Shown here piece after piece: positions 1 to 10,326 of a DNA stretch of 64,000 nt (position 1 is its first letter; the number at the start of each line of letters is the position of its first letter). Below the pieces are notes generated by a model. It did no database searches. It was given only the letters and a program-made list of their open reading frames with translations, and was not told where the DNA came from. Origin of the DNA: Tetrapyrgos nigripes (lineage: Eukaryota > Basidiomycota > Agaricomycetes > Agaricales > Campanellaceae); contig JAACJM010000167.1 of NCBI GenBank assembly GCA_013368315.1, forward strand, positions 1-64,000. The letters run 5' to 3'. Position numbers and translations under genes: made by a program.

Positions 1-775
1 GCTAAACGGCACAGTGGTAGTGTAACGATGGAACAAGTATGAGAATGATAAGGAATTCGAATGAAAGGGAAAGTGGGAAATATACTGACACTGGGAAGGC
101 CACATTCAATAACCAACCAATTAAACGGTTCAGAACGACTCGGAGGGAATGGGTCGGAAAAAAGGTAACGCAAAACGCACAATGGATGCAAAAACAACGC
201 AAAAAGACCCTCCGCACTCCGAAAATACCCTTTCAACTGATCTTTATACTTTGTCTGGTTCGTGAGTCGATCGAATTCTGCCATTTGGGCGTAGAGGATT
301 GCGGCTGAGCCGTAGAATGGTATACCTGGGATGCGGTTTGTGGTGATGGTGGAGGTGATTGGACGGGGACGGGGGATGCCGAAGTTGAAGGTAAAGATAA
401 AAAGACCAAAAGACAGACGAAGTCAGATCCAGGGAGACGTGTACGAGACGCGACAACTCACCGTCAAACTGTGCATTATCAGTCAAATTACTTATAGCCT
501 TTTCCAGGGCCGTACTGGCAATGTTGACTCTATCTTCCGGAGAAATCGTTATATTGGGTTTCTGTCAATGCCAAGGAAAGAGTGTCAGTGTCAGCTATGC
601 CTGAAATTGAAATGTTGCGCAGAAGAAAAAGGCAAAAAAAAAAACAGGACTATGTACTCACCCGCCAAGCCGAATCAGGTTCAAAAGATTGCGAATTGAC
701 GCACTGGGCTGCATATGAAGCGACCAGCGCCCCAAGCCAGAGCTTATAGATACAGATGGACATGCGCATGCACAT
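1..775 (-). CDS. GH76-like secreted alpha-mannanase, 5' part only (runs off the window)
   Basis: This is the start of a gene closely matching the complete GH76-like gene at 32871-35589. The ATG is at 775. The first exon encodes a short basic start and a hydrophobic signal-like stretch (LWLGALVASYAAQC) and ends at a GTGAGT donor. The second exon carries the shared block KPNITISPEDR. The third carries YAQMAEFD, a block seen in fungal GH76 (Aman6) proteins. These enzymes cut alpha-1,6-mannan at the cell surface (family knowledge). The gene continues past base 1, so the catalytic half is not visible. Start, introns and reading frame all agree with the second copy, so I see no sign of decay in this part. 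It is one arm of an inverted duplication with the 32.4-35.6 kb locus. Confidence 0.7.
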
Positions 776-1145
776 AGACGGTGGAAGTGGAACCAAGGGG
801 AGAAACCGAACAATGATGGTAGGAAAGGGTTCTTATATGATGAGAGCGCTAATCACTAACACCGTTGAAGTGGGACCCTTGAAACGTTGAAAGCTTAGCA
901 ACGATGTTGTACACGGTTTTCTCGGGATCTGCAGGTACAAGTCAGTAGTATGTAACAAAGCCCGTGAGATTTCTAGTCGTAAGTAATTTGTCGCACTTGA
1001 GCGCATACTTATGTCGCGCAACAATGAGATGCTTCAAAGTAATACGCAGCCTGCACCCTTGAAAGGCATGGAAGGTGTAATACTGGACGTCGACGATAAC
1101 GTTTGCAGGAAGGCAATGCAGCACCGCATTGCGCAATGATAGCAA
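776..1145 (-). repeat. Duplicated 5' flank of the GH76-like gene
   Basis: The reverse complement of this stretch matches about 32440-32870 with scattered substitutions and small indels, for example CTTCCATGCCTTTCAAGG and ATCTCACGGGCTT in both. It therefore belongs to the same inverted duplication as the neighbouring GH76-like gene and probably holds its promoter. No ORF of note lies in it. Confidence 0.75.
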
Positions 1146-1194
1146 TCACGCCGAAATACAAAAATATCCCCTCGGCAGAAAGGCGTACAGAAAC

Positions 1195-1290
1195 ACACTT
1201 TTTTTACAGATATATCTTATATCAGTAATAGTGATGTGATCTATCCGTCGAGCGGATATTTTTGTCTTTTCGGCGTGAATCTGGCCCTGG
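1195..1290. repeat. Short relic of the foldback-repeat family
   Basis: The reverse complement contains CCGAAAAGACAAAAATATCC followed by GCTCGACGGATA. Almost the same string flanks and recurs in the foldback element at 59170-59820. It lies over the last codons of the cyclodeaminase-like gene and supplies its final residues (TPKRQKYPLDG). A translation of 59102-59287 gives the near-identical TPKRDKFPLDG. Confidence 0.55.
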
Positions 1291-2830
1291 GACAATTTAT
1301 GACATCGGTCAGCCATGGTAGTCTGGAGCGAGTGCGCAGACCGCTTGAGTAGCGCAGCAAGTATGTATCGCTTCTTGAAAGTTCGAAGCCTCCTGGCTTC
1401 ACGACTCGGACTGCAGCGAAGGACTCTGTAATTGGACAAAAAAATCCTAAAACACCATCATATCCATCCACCAATACCCCCACCTCCCCCCCTACCTCAT
1501 CGTCCTCAGCCTCCCGCATCCGCATCTCCTCAGCTCTATCCACAACCGCACAAGCAATCGCAACATCCTGTAACCCGACACCTACGGATTTGAATAGTGT
1601 TATGGGGCCGTTAAAGTTTTGGAAGTCGTGTGAGCTTGCATCCGAACTGCTCGTCCGCGTTTCGCCTTCAAAACCTTGACGAAGACAATAATCATCAAAA
1701 CCCAGCCCCTTCCTTCGTCTCTCCAAAATAACCTCTCCAATCTCCATCATCTGGTTCCTGGATAACCCAGCGTCGAGTGCATCTAGTAGTTCTCCGGCTT
1801 CTCCCAGACACGCGTCGACAGAGTCGACGAGGAGACGGGGTGATTCAGAAGACTCGGAAGAGACAGCACGCAAAATCAGCTCCCTATCCACTTCTTTCAT
1901 CTCTTTAGTATAACTCCCTATCAAAATAACATGGGCGTTATCAGGAACCCACAAGGAAGGGAACAGTGGAATGCGAGAGGGAGTTGCGGTTATGATGATT
2001 GATGCGGATGAGAGGGCTTGCCTAACGTTTCTGCTATTAGGTGTTTCGGTTTGGCTTGGAGCAGTGGACGAGGAGAGAGGTGTCCATTCCAAACATTGTA
2101 GATTCTCCTGGACCACGCTCGACGTAGGGTGCCTAGACCGAAGAGTCGACACCATGTCTCTGAACCGTTGGTTCATCGAACGATTGATGATAGTAATTGA
2201 TCTGATAGACTCCGGATAGGCTTTGAGGTGTAGATCAAGGTGGGCTAGAATTTGTTGACCAGCTCCGAAAGCGACGATATGGGTGGGGTGGGTTGGGCCG
2301 ATGAGGTTTGTGGAGAGGAGGGAGCCTAGATGTTGATCAAAAAAAATTGCTAAGTACACGATGATTAGGACAGAATCGAAGACTCTAAGTACGTGGTCTC
2401 ATGATACCACCACTGATATCGAAGCAAAACAAGCAATATCGCACTCACCAGCAGCATTCCTCAACGCCGTCAACATCCTAGCATTAACAATCGCCTTAAC
2501 CCCTCCTGTATCCTGATCCAACACGATAGTACTCGCCGGCAGCCCACGTAAATCACCGGGATTTGTAGGTACCGATACGATCTTCATCGTCGTTCCCATA
2601 TCACATATCCGGGAAGGCATAAAGAGGACTTTGTGGTTCTCGGTCGGGAAGACTATTCGTTGAGGCATGTAAGAGGTAGGATTAGACGTGGGATTGTTGG
2701 AATTGGACTCTGATTGGGAAGAAACTAGTGCAAAAACATCTGCCATTAGAGATTGGAGATATGCAGGAGTGAAAGAAGAGGTAATTCGGTTTACATGGGC
2801 TCCTGTGAGGACGAGGAGGGATGGGGACAT
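1241..2830 (-). CDS. Ornithine cyclodeaminase / mu-crystallin family protein
   Basis: Two exons read as one protein of about 488 residues: exon 1 is 2830-2449 and exon 2 is 2325-1241, joined by a GTGAGT...CTAG intron inside AAG|SLL. The family binds NAD(P)H. Members convert ornithine to proline or act as imine reductases or dehydrogenases on other amino acids, usually in the cytosol. Visible marks are the N-terminal VFPTENHKVLFMPS block, STIVLDQDTGGVKAIVNARMLT with LRNAAG, and the Rossmann loop FGAGQQILAHL at the start of exon 2. LIGSYTKEMKEVDREL and LFKSVGVGLQDVAIA near the end are also family-like. The exact substrate cannot be told. The last 60-70 residues look unlike the family, and the very end is encoded by a repeat, so the original stop may have been lost. 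A partial copy is at 40237-40722. Confidence 0.85.
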
Positions 2831-3775
2831 GGTGGTAAGTAGACACGGCGTGCGCCGCGTGTCGCTGGTAATTTAAACCGGCAATTCGGATATTTAATCG
2901 CCCGCCTCCTCCTCAGCCTTCTTCCCTCGGAATCGGCCTCCCCTCAAGCTCCATTTCCGTTTCCCTTGCAAAACCCCCCACTGATTTTAGATTAAAGATT
3001 TTGAAGGCTGACACCGGTAGGAACGAGACATCATACATTGACAGGCTTCTGTACTGAATCATGATACATGAGTCATGTACACTGGCAAGGAGACTGTTAA
3101 TTCATCCTGCTCAGACCCAGTTTTGTTATTCTTGAAGTCGGCCTGGTCATTGTTGTAGTACTTAGTGTCCAACTACCACCAAACTACCTCCAAACTACCA
3201 CAACTTGAATAATCAAGATCGATCTGGTTTGATGAAGTTTGAGCGCGTACTGTGCAAAATCTGGTCTGAAAAACCAAATGATAAATCCAATTACCAAGGT
3301 CAAGGAGGGAGGCCCATCCTATCCTACTCCTTGATATCGATGAAACTGAAACTGGAATGTCACGAGTCCGAGTGTTCTCTTGAAATGGAAGAGACGATAC
3401 GTGAAAGTTCGCGATTAGTGAAAAGCAGGGGTTACGCGGGTAGCCACGGGTCACAGGTAGGGGTACCGCGGATATGGGTACGTACTACGGGTATGGATTT
3501 TGAAACCCGCGTTGACCCCTACCCGTAGAGCAGACCTGCCGTACCCCTACCTAGGTATCAGTACACACAATCCTACTGTATATTTTACATGATTCCTGCT
3601 ACCGTATAGGTAGTCGGTCTTAACACCCAAATGCTCCCCAAATCTTGAGTGGCTCGTTTTGCACCAATTTTGTGCTCGTCACGTGCCAAAATGCGTACGA
3701 GAAATACTCAGACCCGGGCATTTCTGAGAAGGAAGGTTTATATCTGAACAATATCTGAGAAACTCTGATTATGCA
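2831..3775. other. Intergenic region with a GC-rich degenerate repeat
   Basis: No convincing gene is present. The first 150 bases should hold the promoter of the cyclodeaminase-like gene. Bases 3440-3545 are a run of GGGTA/ACCCG variants around acgggtat and acccgcg. This resembles the subterminal sequence of hAT-type MITEs, but I could not define ends or a target duplication. Confidence 0.4.
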
Positions 3776-3900
3776 TGAGCTACGTTGCCGAACGACGAAC
3801 TGCTTGGGGATTTGAGGAATTTCTGAATCCCAACGTCATCTCCAGCCTCCTTCCCAGGTGTTGGGTCGCTCCGTCAATTTTAAATCTCCATGGAAACCTT
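3776..3900 (+). repeat. Left half of the repeat that received the LINE (copy A)
   Basis: Joining this stretch to 13232-13300 recreates a continuous sequence similar to the reverse complement of 13705-13905. Shared blocks include CTCCTTCCCA, GTCAATTT and CTCCAnGnAAACCTTATTG. It was the insertion site of the LINE. Its last 16 bases (3885-3900) are the target duplication. Confidence 0.6.
3885..3900. repeat. Target-site duplication of the LINE (3' side)
   Basis: TCTCCATGGAAACCTT is present here, directly next to the poly-T run, and again at 13216-13231. The two copies bracket exactly the non-LTR element. Confidence 0.9.
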
Positions 3901-3954
3901 TTTTTTTTTTTTTTTTTTTTTTTTTGGAGGTGCGTTTGGATAGCCGTTGCTATA

Positions 3955-4040
3955 CGACAAGGTCACCCTCATAGAGGGTCGTTAGCGCAGGCCCGCGGTC
4001 GGGGGGCGAGGGATCTAAACCTCGCACAGTAGTACATACT
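3955..4040. other. tRNA-like / hairpin segment in the LINE 3' UTR
   Basis: On the plus strand, TTAGCGCAGG resembles a tRNA A box and GGATCTAAACC matches 9 of 11 positions of the B-box consensus. The second block sits in a 6-bp stem (GCGAGG/CCTCGC). The spacing is short, and no full cloverleaf or acceptor stem is evident, so I do not call a tRNA gene. It may be a structural signal for the reverse transcriptase or a tRNA-derived tail. Confidence 0.3.
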
Positions 4041-4216
4041 TTTCATAGAAACATAAACATAATCATAGATTGTCCTCCCAGGGGAAATGCCTTTACGCAC
4101 TGAGTGTGGGACTCGGAACAGGAAACGAAGGTAATCGTTACGAATATAACTGTTAAAACCAAAGCGAGACTCTATCATCGGGACGAGCTAGCTCATCCCT
4201 CCTGAGAGGAAAACGT

Positions 4217-7200
4217 TCATTGAGATGAGTTGCCCCACCTCTCGCGTCTTCCTGTTCTTCTTTGGAGATCCTGATCAATACCCACTAAAACCCCTGCTAA
4301 TTTTGTCCAGTCTTTTGGTAGGTCTTTTTCGCCGTGGATTAGGCCCTTCCATGTATTTTCAACGACCTTCTTCGGTATGGCCTTCCTTCCAAATTTTCTA
4401 TTAGTCATCCTGGCGTCTAATTTTAGTCTTTCATTTATCATCCTCCACCACCTGTTTGTGATTTCTTCTTCTGAAAATGGCGTGTTATCTTTTGCGATAA
4501 CTCTCTCACAGCGCAGGACCCAAATCAGGTAGGCTGATTCAGCTATCAATATTCTCCAGAGTCGCGTCTCTCCTTGAACACGTTTTCCAGACTGATCGTC
4601 AACTACTTCACAGGTAGCTGCCCCAACGATCGTTCCAATACCAGGTCGGAACCATTCTTTATTGGATTTTTTATTCCAGAGCCTCTTAGCAAGCTCCCAG
4701 ATCACTTCCTGTCCTGGTGACTCACAGGACGTGAGTATATGTTCCATGTCTTCAAGTTGGCGGTCGTGTTGACAGTAGGCCCTTTCTTGGCGTTCCACGG
4801 AGTTGGAGTTTCTCTCCCAGTGTGTGCCTGTCATGTAGGCGTCATGTATTGTCATCCAGAGGAAGTTTCTTGTTTTTCTCGCGAAATCTTTATGTCTAAT
4901 TGCTTTCCAGATTCCGTCTTTCTTTGGGACTAGTCCGAAGGCCTCTTCCACCTGAGCCTGCACTTTTTCAATGTTCTCGACCGTTCGTCGTCTGGAGCCG
5001 TTTTTTCTTCGTTCTTTTTTTAGCTTTCGCTCGCGTATGGCTTTATACGCTAGCTTTTGCGTCATCACACTCAATTTTGCGCCCGTTACTTCAAGACCTA
5101 TGGAGTCCGGCACAATGATGTTGTCTACAGTTTCTTTTTCGGCCCCAGCACCTGCAAGTCTGTCTGCGGCTTCATTCCGTTCATCGCCATTATGTCCTTT
5201 GATCCATTTTAGGTACGTGGGCTGGTTCCGTCGTCTAAGGCTAGCTATTGCTGCCTTTAGTATTTCTCTGTTTTTCACTCCGATGTATCCTTTGTCCTCA
5301 TTCTTTTTAGTGTTTTTCGTCAGTTGTATCTGGACATACTTGGAGTCGGTCTCTACCGTAAGAATTGCATCACGCGGTGCCAACTCTATCGCTTCCCTGG
5401 CTGCGATGACCTCGCCTGTTTGGTTGGATTGTTCTAATGGGGATTGTTTTATCCGGTTCGTTGCTTTTGTCATCCTCTTGAACATATTTTTCGGGAGGCG
5501 CATTGACTTGTTACGTAGATCATGATTTCCGAAATAGATCCCTGCCCCCACTCTTGCTGTCTCTCGTCCATTTTCGATGCACGAGCCGTCTGTTGCGATA
5601 ACTGTTGGTTCCTGGGCTGGGCCTTGGTATGGGGGTATGACGGGTATGCTTTCATTGTCCTCTCCTTCTGTAAAGATTCTAAAGGTATCTGTTAGTGTAC
5701 CTCTCACAGTGATCCTCGTGTCGAAGACTGTGATGTCTTTTTCCTCTGATGTAGGTGCATGTAGTGGTTCATGATCTTCGGGCTGTGTTTGACGTGGATC
5801 CCACTTTGGTGGCAGTGTATCTAACAAGGCTTTCGCTCTTGTCATACATGCATGGGGATTGAGGCATTGGTAAGTGGTACTGATCCATATGCATTGCTGG
5901 CACTGACATAAGCTGTCGGCTTCATGTTCTTCCTCTTGTAGACGAGCGGCCAGGTCTTCGGCTTGACCTACAGTGCGCAGGTTATGGTGGTTTTCTTTCT
6001 TTAGGCATTCGCTGGCGGCTGATCGGTTAAGTAGACGGATTCTCGCGTTCGCATGTCCATGAAGCCATATAGGCATTTCGCGGAGGATCTCCCGTGAGTA
6101 CGCTAGGCCTTCTTGTCTGATTTTAAAATCTTTAATTGTTTTGATTATTCGTTGCAGGTCGTCAATTGCTGCTGTGTTCGTTCTTCTTTTTGGGAGGGTT
6201 TTCCATGTTTGTAGAATTGGGTTGAGTTTAATTCTTTTGTCTACGTTTTCTTCGGTAACATTCCTGGGTGAGTGAAGTGCAAAGAGGGCATCTGCAACTT
6301 TGGCCCATAGCGGACGGTCCTCCCCGAATGTAAGGTATGATCTCGTCCACATTATGTCAATGGCTTTGTTACGGGCTTCAATGTCTAGGACGGCTCTTCC
6401 GCCATCCTCTATTGGGCCATGTACTGTTTCTTTGTTTACTGGGCTCTTTTCTTTTTCTGCCTATACAAAGTTCCGGATTCGTTTTTTGACTTTCTTTTCA
6501 ATTTGCTCCGGCATTCCTTGTACCTGTGTTAGGAACTGGGTCATCCCACCAATTACCATTTGGACAATGTGGCGTCGTCCTTCCATTGTTGGTGAGCTTT
6601 TATTCCAACGATCTAAGCTTGTATCAATCTTTTCAAGGGTAGGTTCCCAAACACTAGCTTCACTTATGTTGTTGCCAAACCATGCCCCTAGTATTCGGAC
6701 AGCTTCTCCCTCAACCGCTATGTGTAGCCACTCCGGGAGTGGTTGTTTGTCGTCTTGAGTTTTTCGGGTTTGTATTACTTTAGCCTGGTATGTCGATGAT
6801 CCTATTGGTATGATTTCCATCTTGGCTATGTTAAACTTTGCTTTTGACGCTATACACCATTTGTCTAGGATTTGTTGCAGGATGTTGAAGTCGTCATCTG
6901 CATTTAGGAAGACGGTCGTGTCATCAGTGAAGAGATTTGCTATCAGCCTCTCGGCGTGCCCTGGGATCTGGTATCCTTTCAAGTTTGATGCTCTCATTGT
7001 TGCTGCTAAGGGTTCTATGGCCAGGTCAAATAGTAGGCATGATAGTGGGTCACCTTGACGTACCCCGCGTCTCACTCTGTAGCTCGAACTAAGGGTTCCA
7101 TTGATCATTATCTGTGTGTGCGCGTCGCTGTATAGGTGAGATACCGTTGTGATGAAATGGTCGGGAATGTTAAATTTTCTCAGTGTTTGCCATAGGTAGC

Positions 7201-9628
7201 CATGGTCTATTTTGTCGTAGGCTTCTTCCTGGTCAAGTGCTACTATGAGCCCATTTTCCTTGGTGACTTCCGCAAAGTCCATGATCATTCGGATGAGTTT
7301 TGTTTGATCGGTAATGAGCCGACCTTTCACAAAACCTGCTTGACTTACATGCAGTAAGTCTGGTGCAACTTGGGCTAGGCGAATTGCTAAGATCTTTGAC
7401 ATTATTTTGTAGTCCGTGTTCAAGATTGTGATTGGGCGATAGTTGGCAATTTCAGTTCGGTCATTTTTCTTGTATAAGGGGCACATCCAGCCCGCCGCAA
7501 AGTTAGTAGTAGGGTCAATTCCGAACTCTGCTATATCATTAAATGCTGCCGTCAACAGTTCAACTACATCAAAAACCTCCATGTTTCCTTTTTCGAGTTC
7601 ACTTCGTGTCTTGCGATGTAGTGCTTTATAGAGCTCATATGGGATACCATCCAGGCCACATGAGGTGTTGTCTTTAGTGAGTCTTAAAGCTTCTCCTACG
7701 TCCTTACTTGTTAAATTCTTTTCTAAGCTTTCTTTCTGATTTTGCGTGGGTTTTTTCTTCTCATCGAGGTTGTTTAGTACTTCTTCGATGATTATTTGTC
7801 TCTCGTCTTCAGTTGCTTCGTGTGCAACCTGGTCCTGCAAGTTGTCGTGGTATTCTTTGGCGATCTCGGCCATTCGTTTGGAGTCTTTTTCGTAAGCGTT
7901 TCCAGGTATGAAGTCCACATTTTCTGGTATAGGCATGTCCGGTTTCTTCAGAGCATAGATCAAATCCCTTGGTTTCTGTAGCTTATTGACTTGGATCCAA
8001 TATCTTGATATTGTCTCGCCCTCAATTCTGTCTCTAGTCGCCACTGAGAGTCGAAGTTTCTGGTGTTGTTCTTTCTCGATGTGGATTAATTTACTTGTGA
8101 GTGCGTGCATTTTTTCTATTTTTTCTATTTCTGGGGTCGAAGGGTCATTTGCTGTTTCCTCTATGTCTTGTTGAAGATTCCTTATTTTTACTAATGCTTT
8201 TGGTAGCATCGTTTTGGCTTTTGTTTGTGCAGCTTGTATAACTTTGTTTTTCCAATCATTCAGTATCTGTTGTGCATTGTCCTCCGGCGTGCGTGGTTTC
8301 CTATGAAGTGAGTCGAGTTTGCATTTCGTTGGTTTACTGTTGGTGAGTATTGTGTCGATGAAGGTTTTGTCCTTTATTAGGTGCAGAGGTATTGCCCACC
8401 GTCCTTTTCCTATGTTCGGTGCATTTGGTGTTGTTATTTGTACTGATACTAGCCTGTGATCGGTAAAGCTTAGTCCACTTCCTTCTATTTTCCACTCTCT
8501 GGCCGTTTGCAGTACTCGGGGGGTCACGTAAATACGGTCGAGTCAAGATTGTGAGCCTGTTGCTCGTTGAAAGAAGGTGTATTGTTTCATGCTAGGGTAA
8601 GTATCCCTCCACCCATCTTTCAAGTTTAACATTAATTTTAAGTTATCTAGGGCATTGAGAGCGTTGTCCGGATCTGCTCTCGCAGGTATTCGGTCCATTG
8701 CTCCTGCCTCCACAATATTGAAGTCACCCGCTACAATATCTGGCTTACGGGTACGTGGGTGAGTTTCGTAATACTTTTGAATATCTTTCCAGAAGCTTTT
8801 ACTCGCTTCGCCTTCCCGTTCTGTCACGTTTGGTGCGTATACTACCAGAGCTGTCATTTTATCTTGCTGATGCCACTTCGTTGTGATTTGCAAGGCGCGT
8901 CCTGGAATTATTTCAATTACTTGGATGTTGTTCTTATCGGTACTCGTGTACCGTTTATGGAGGACGATAGCCACACCTGCTACACCTGCTGGTTTGTCTG
9001 GGTGGGTGGAACAGTGGATAACAAGCTGTTTGTGTAGCTTTTTGAGTTCGTCTGCCTTTTCTCTTGTTAGGTGAGTTTCCTGAACCAGAAGCATTCCAAT
9101 TCTTTTGTTTCTCATGATCTGATTAATGTGGAACCACTTATTGGCTCCAGGGCTTCCGATCCCTCTCATATTCAGGGATGCTATCGTAATCGCTGCCTTC
9201 GTGTTCTTCCTTAGGACCCGGTCTTGTCGACGCCATTCTCTTCTGTTTTGATGGGACGTCAGTGCGGTGTTTATTGGATATTGGGCTGGATTCTGACTAT
9301 CGTTGTCTTGGGGCCGAGTTTCATGTTGGTCGGCCTTGTTGGGGGTGGATTCTTGGGATTGTGGGTGATTATAATGGTACCACCCATCACTGTCAACAGT
9401 GAGGTTTGTAGCGTTAATAGCGTTAGTATCAATTTGTTGATATTCGTTTAAGGAATTTGAGTGGTTCTCGTTGGGGTTTTCCAGAGATACGGATTCGCTT
9501 GATGGAGCGAGAGGCTGGTTTGCCTTCCCTGTATGCCAGGGGCCTGTTCTGGAGACAATCGGGTGTCTAGGGTTCTTCTGCGCTCTGGACTCAGTGGGCG
9601 CATCCCAAACGCAGTTGGAACCGTCGAG
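4217..9628 (-). pseudogene. LINE ORF2: endonuclease, reverse transcriptase, RNase H (two nonsense codons)
   Basis: One reading frame stays open from 9628 to the stop at 4217 apart from TGA at 8543-8545 and TAG at 6461-6463. The endonuclease starts at ITIASLNMRG and shows LLVQETHL and GDFNIVE. Reverse transcriptase motifs are ALDQEEAYDKID, RRGVRQGDPLSCLLFDLAIEPL and the catalytic LFTDD. RNase H shows ATDGSCIENG, VIAAREAIELA, VETDSKYVQ and RNEAADRLAG. A C-terminal C-H-H-C motif (CQHDRQLEDMEHILTSC) matches the zinc finger common after LINE RT domains. The TGA replaces a codon expected to be Arg (before LDRIYVT) and the TAG one expected to be Trp; both are single transitions. No in-frame ATG lies before the endonuclease N motif, so the natural start is unclear. 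A -1 shift from a small upstream ORF (9762-9448) or a non-AUG start is possible. Confidence 0.92.
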
Positions 9629-9762
9629 TTAGCCGAACCAGTAACAGTGTCACTACTAATCCTCCTATACCCATCATTGAGGCCACTACCAGTAGCAGGG
9701 GTAGAGACCCCTCCGGATACAGGCAGGTATGAGCTCGCTGCGTTGTAACCTGGTGGTGACAA
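9448..9762 (-). CDS. Small ORF overlapping the 5' end of LINE ORF2
   Basis: A 104-residue Ser/Pro/Thr-rich reading frame begins with MSPPGYNAASSYLPVSGG and overlaps the ORF2 frame by about 180 bases. ORF2 lies in its -1 frame. It may be the start of ORF2 joined by frameshifting, a short leader ORF, or chance. No canonical slippery heptamer was seen in the overlap. Confidence 0.3.
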   Translation of the reverse strand: MSPPGYNAASSYLPVSGGVSTPATGSGLNDGYRRISSDTVTGSANSTVPTAFGMRPLSPERRRTLDTRLSPEQAPGIQGRQTSLSLHQANPYLWKTPTRTTQIP

Positions 9763-10326
9763 AGGTGAGAAAGACGTAGATTTTGGCGTTGAAAACTACA
9801 GCATCCATCGCGTCAACTAGCGCTTTGGAGCCGCACGGTCTACCTTAGGTGTTATCCCTCGGTCCCTGACTATAGGAGAACTAAGCTCCTCGTGTAGGGG
9901 CACTGTCTTTTCGTACTTTGCAGGTATAGTTAGGATTTACAAGCATTTCGGAATAAGACTTTTGCAAACTAAGCCCAGTGCGTGTCCACACTGTTGTTAG
10001 GTGACTATTACATCACCTTTGAGACTCAATCGGCTTTCCTGTCCTACCTTGTAAGGGGTAGTCAGTATATGTGGGCCAAGTGAGGTGAGCTTTCTCGATT
10101 CGTTTCAGGTTGCTTACTTGCTTGCTCAAGTCAAAGCCTACTTGTATGTAGGATAGAGACGTTCTAACTATGTTGCTCTTCCTGCATTGCTCCTATTGGT
10201 GTGCGAAAAGTATATTATTAGAGTTATATGTTAGCGACAAGGCGAGAGTGGTAGGAGGGCATACTAGATAGGTTATTATAGGTTTTGATATATACATATA
10301 TATATAGTGAGCTTTATTCCGAGAGC
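9763..10326 (-). other. Spacer between LINE ORF1 and ORF2
   Basis: About 560 bases with no open frame of note in element orientation. A TATA-rich run lies near 10290-10310, just after the ORF1 stop. I see no domain and no similarity to rRNA. Confidence 0.5.

Noticed and set aside
3954..4040. tRNA gene on the plus strand
   Set aside because: A- and B-box-like strings are present but no acceptor stem, anticodon arm or normal spacing; it is inside the LINE 3' UTR.
4739..5525. Plus-strand ORFs of up to 184 residues
   Set aside because: They are antisense shadows of the LINE RNase H region.
9770..10326. rRNA-like fragment
   Set aside because: The stretch has rRNA-like texture at first sight, but no block I could match to a known large or small subunit core; it lies between two LINE ORFs.
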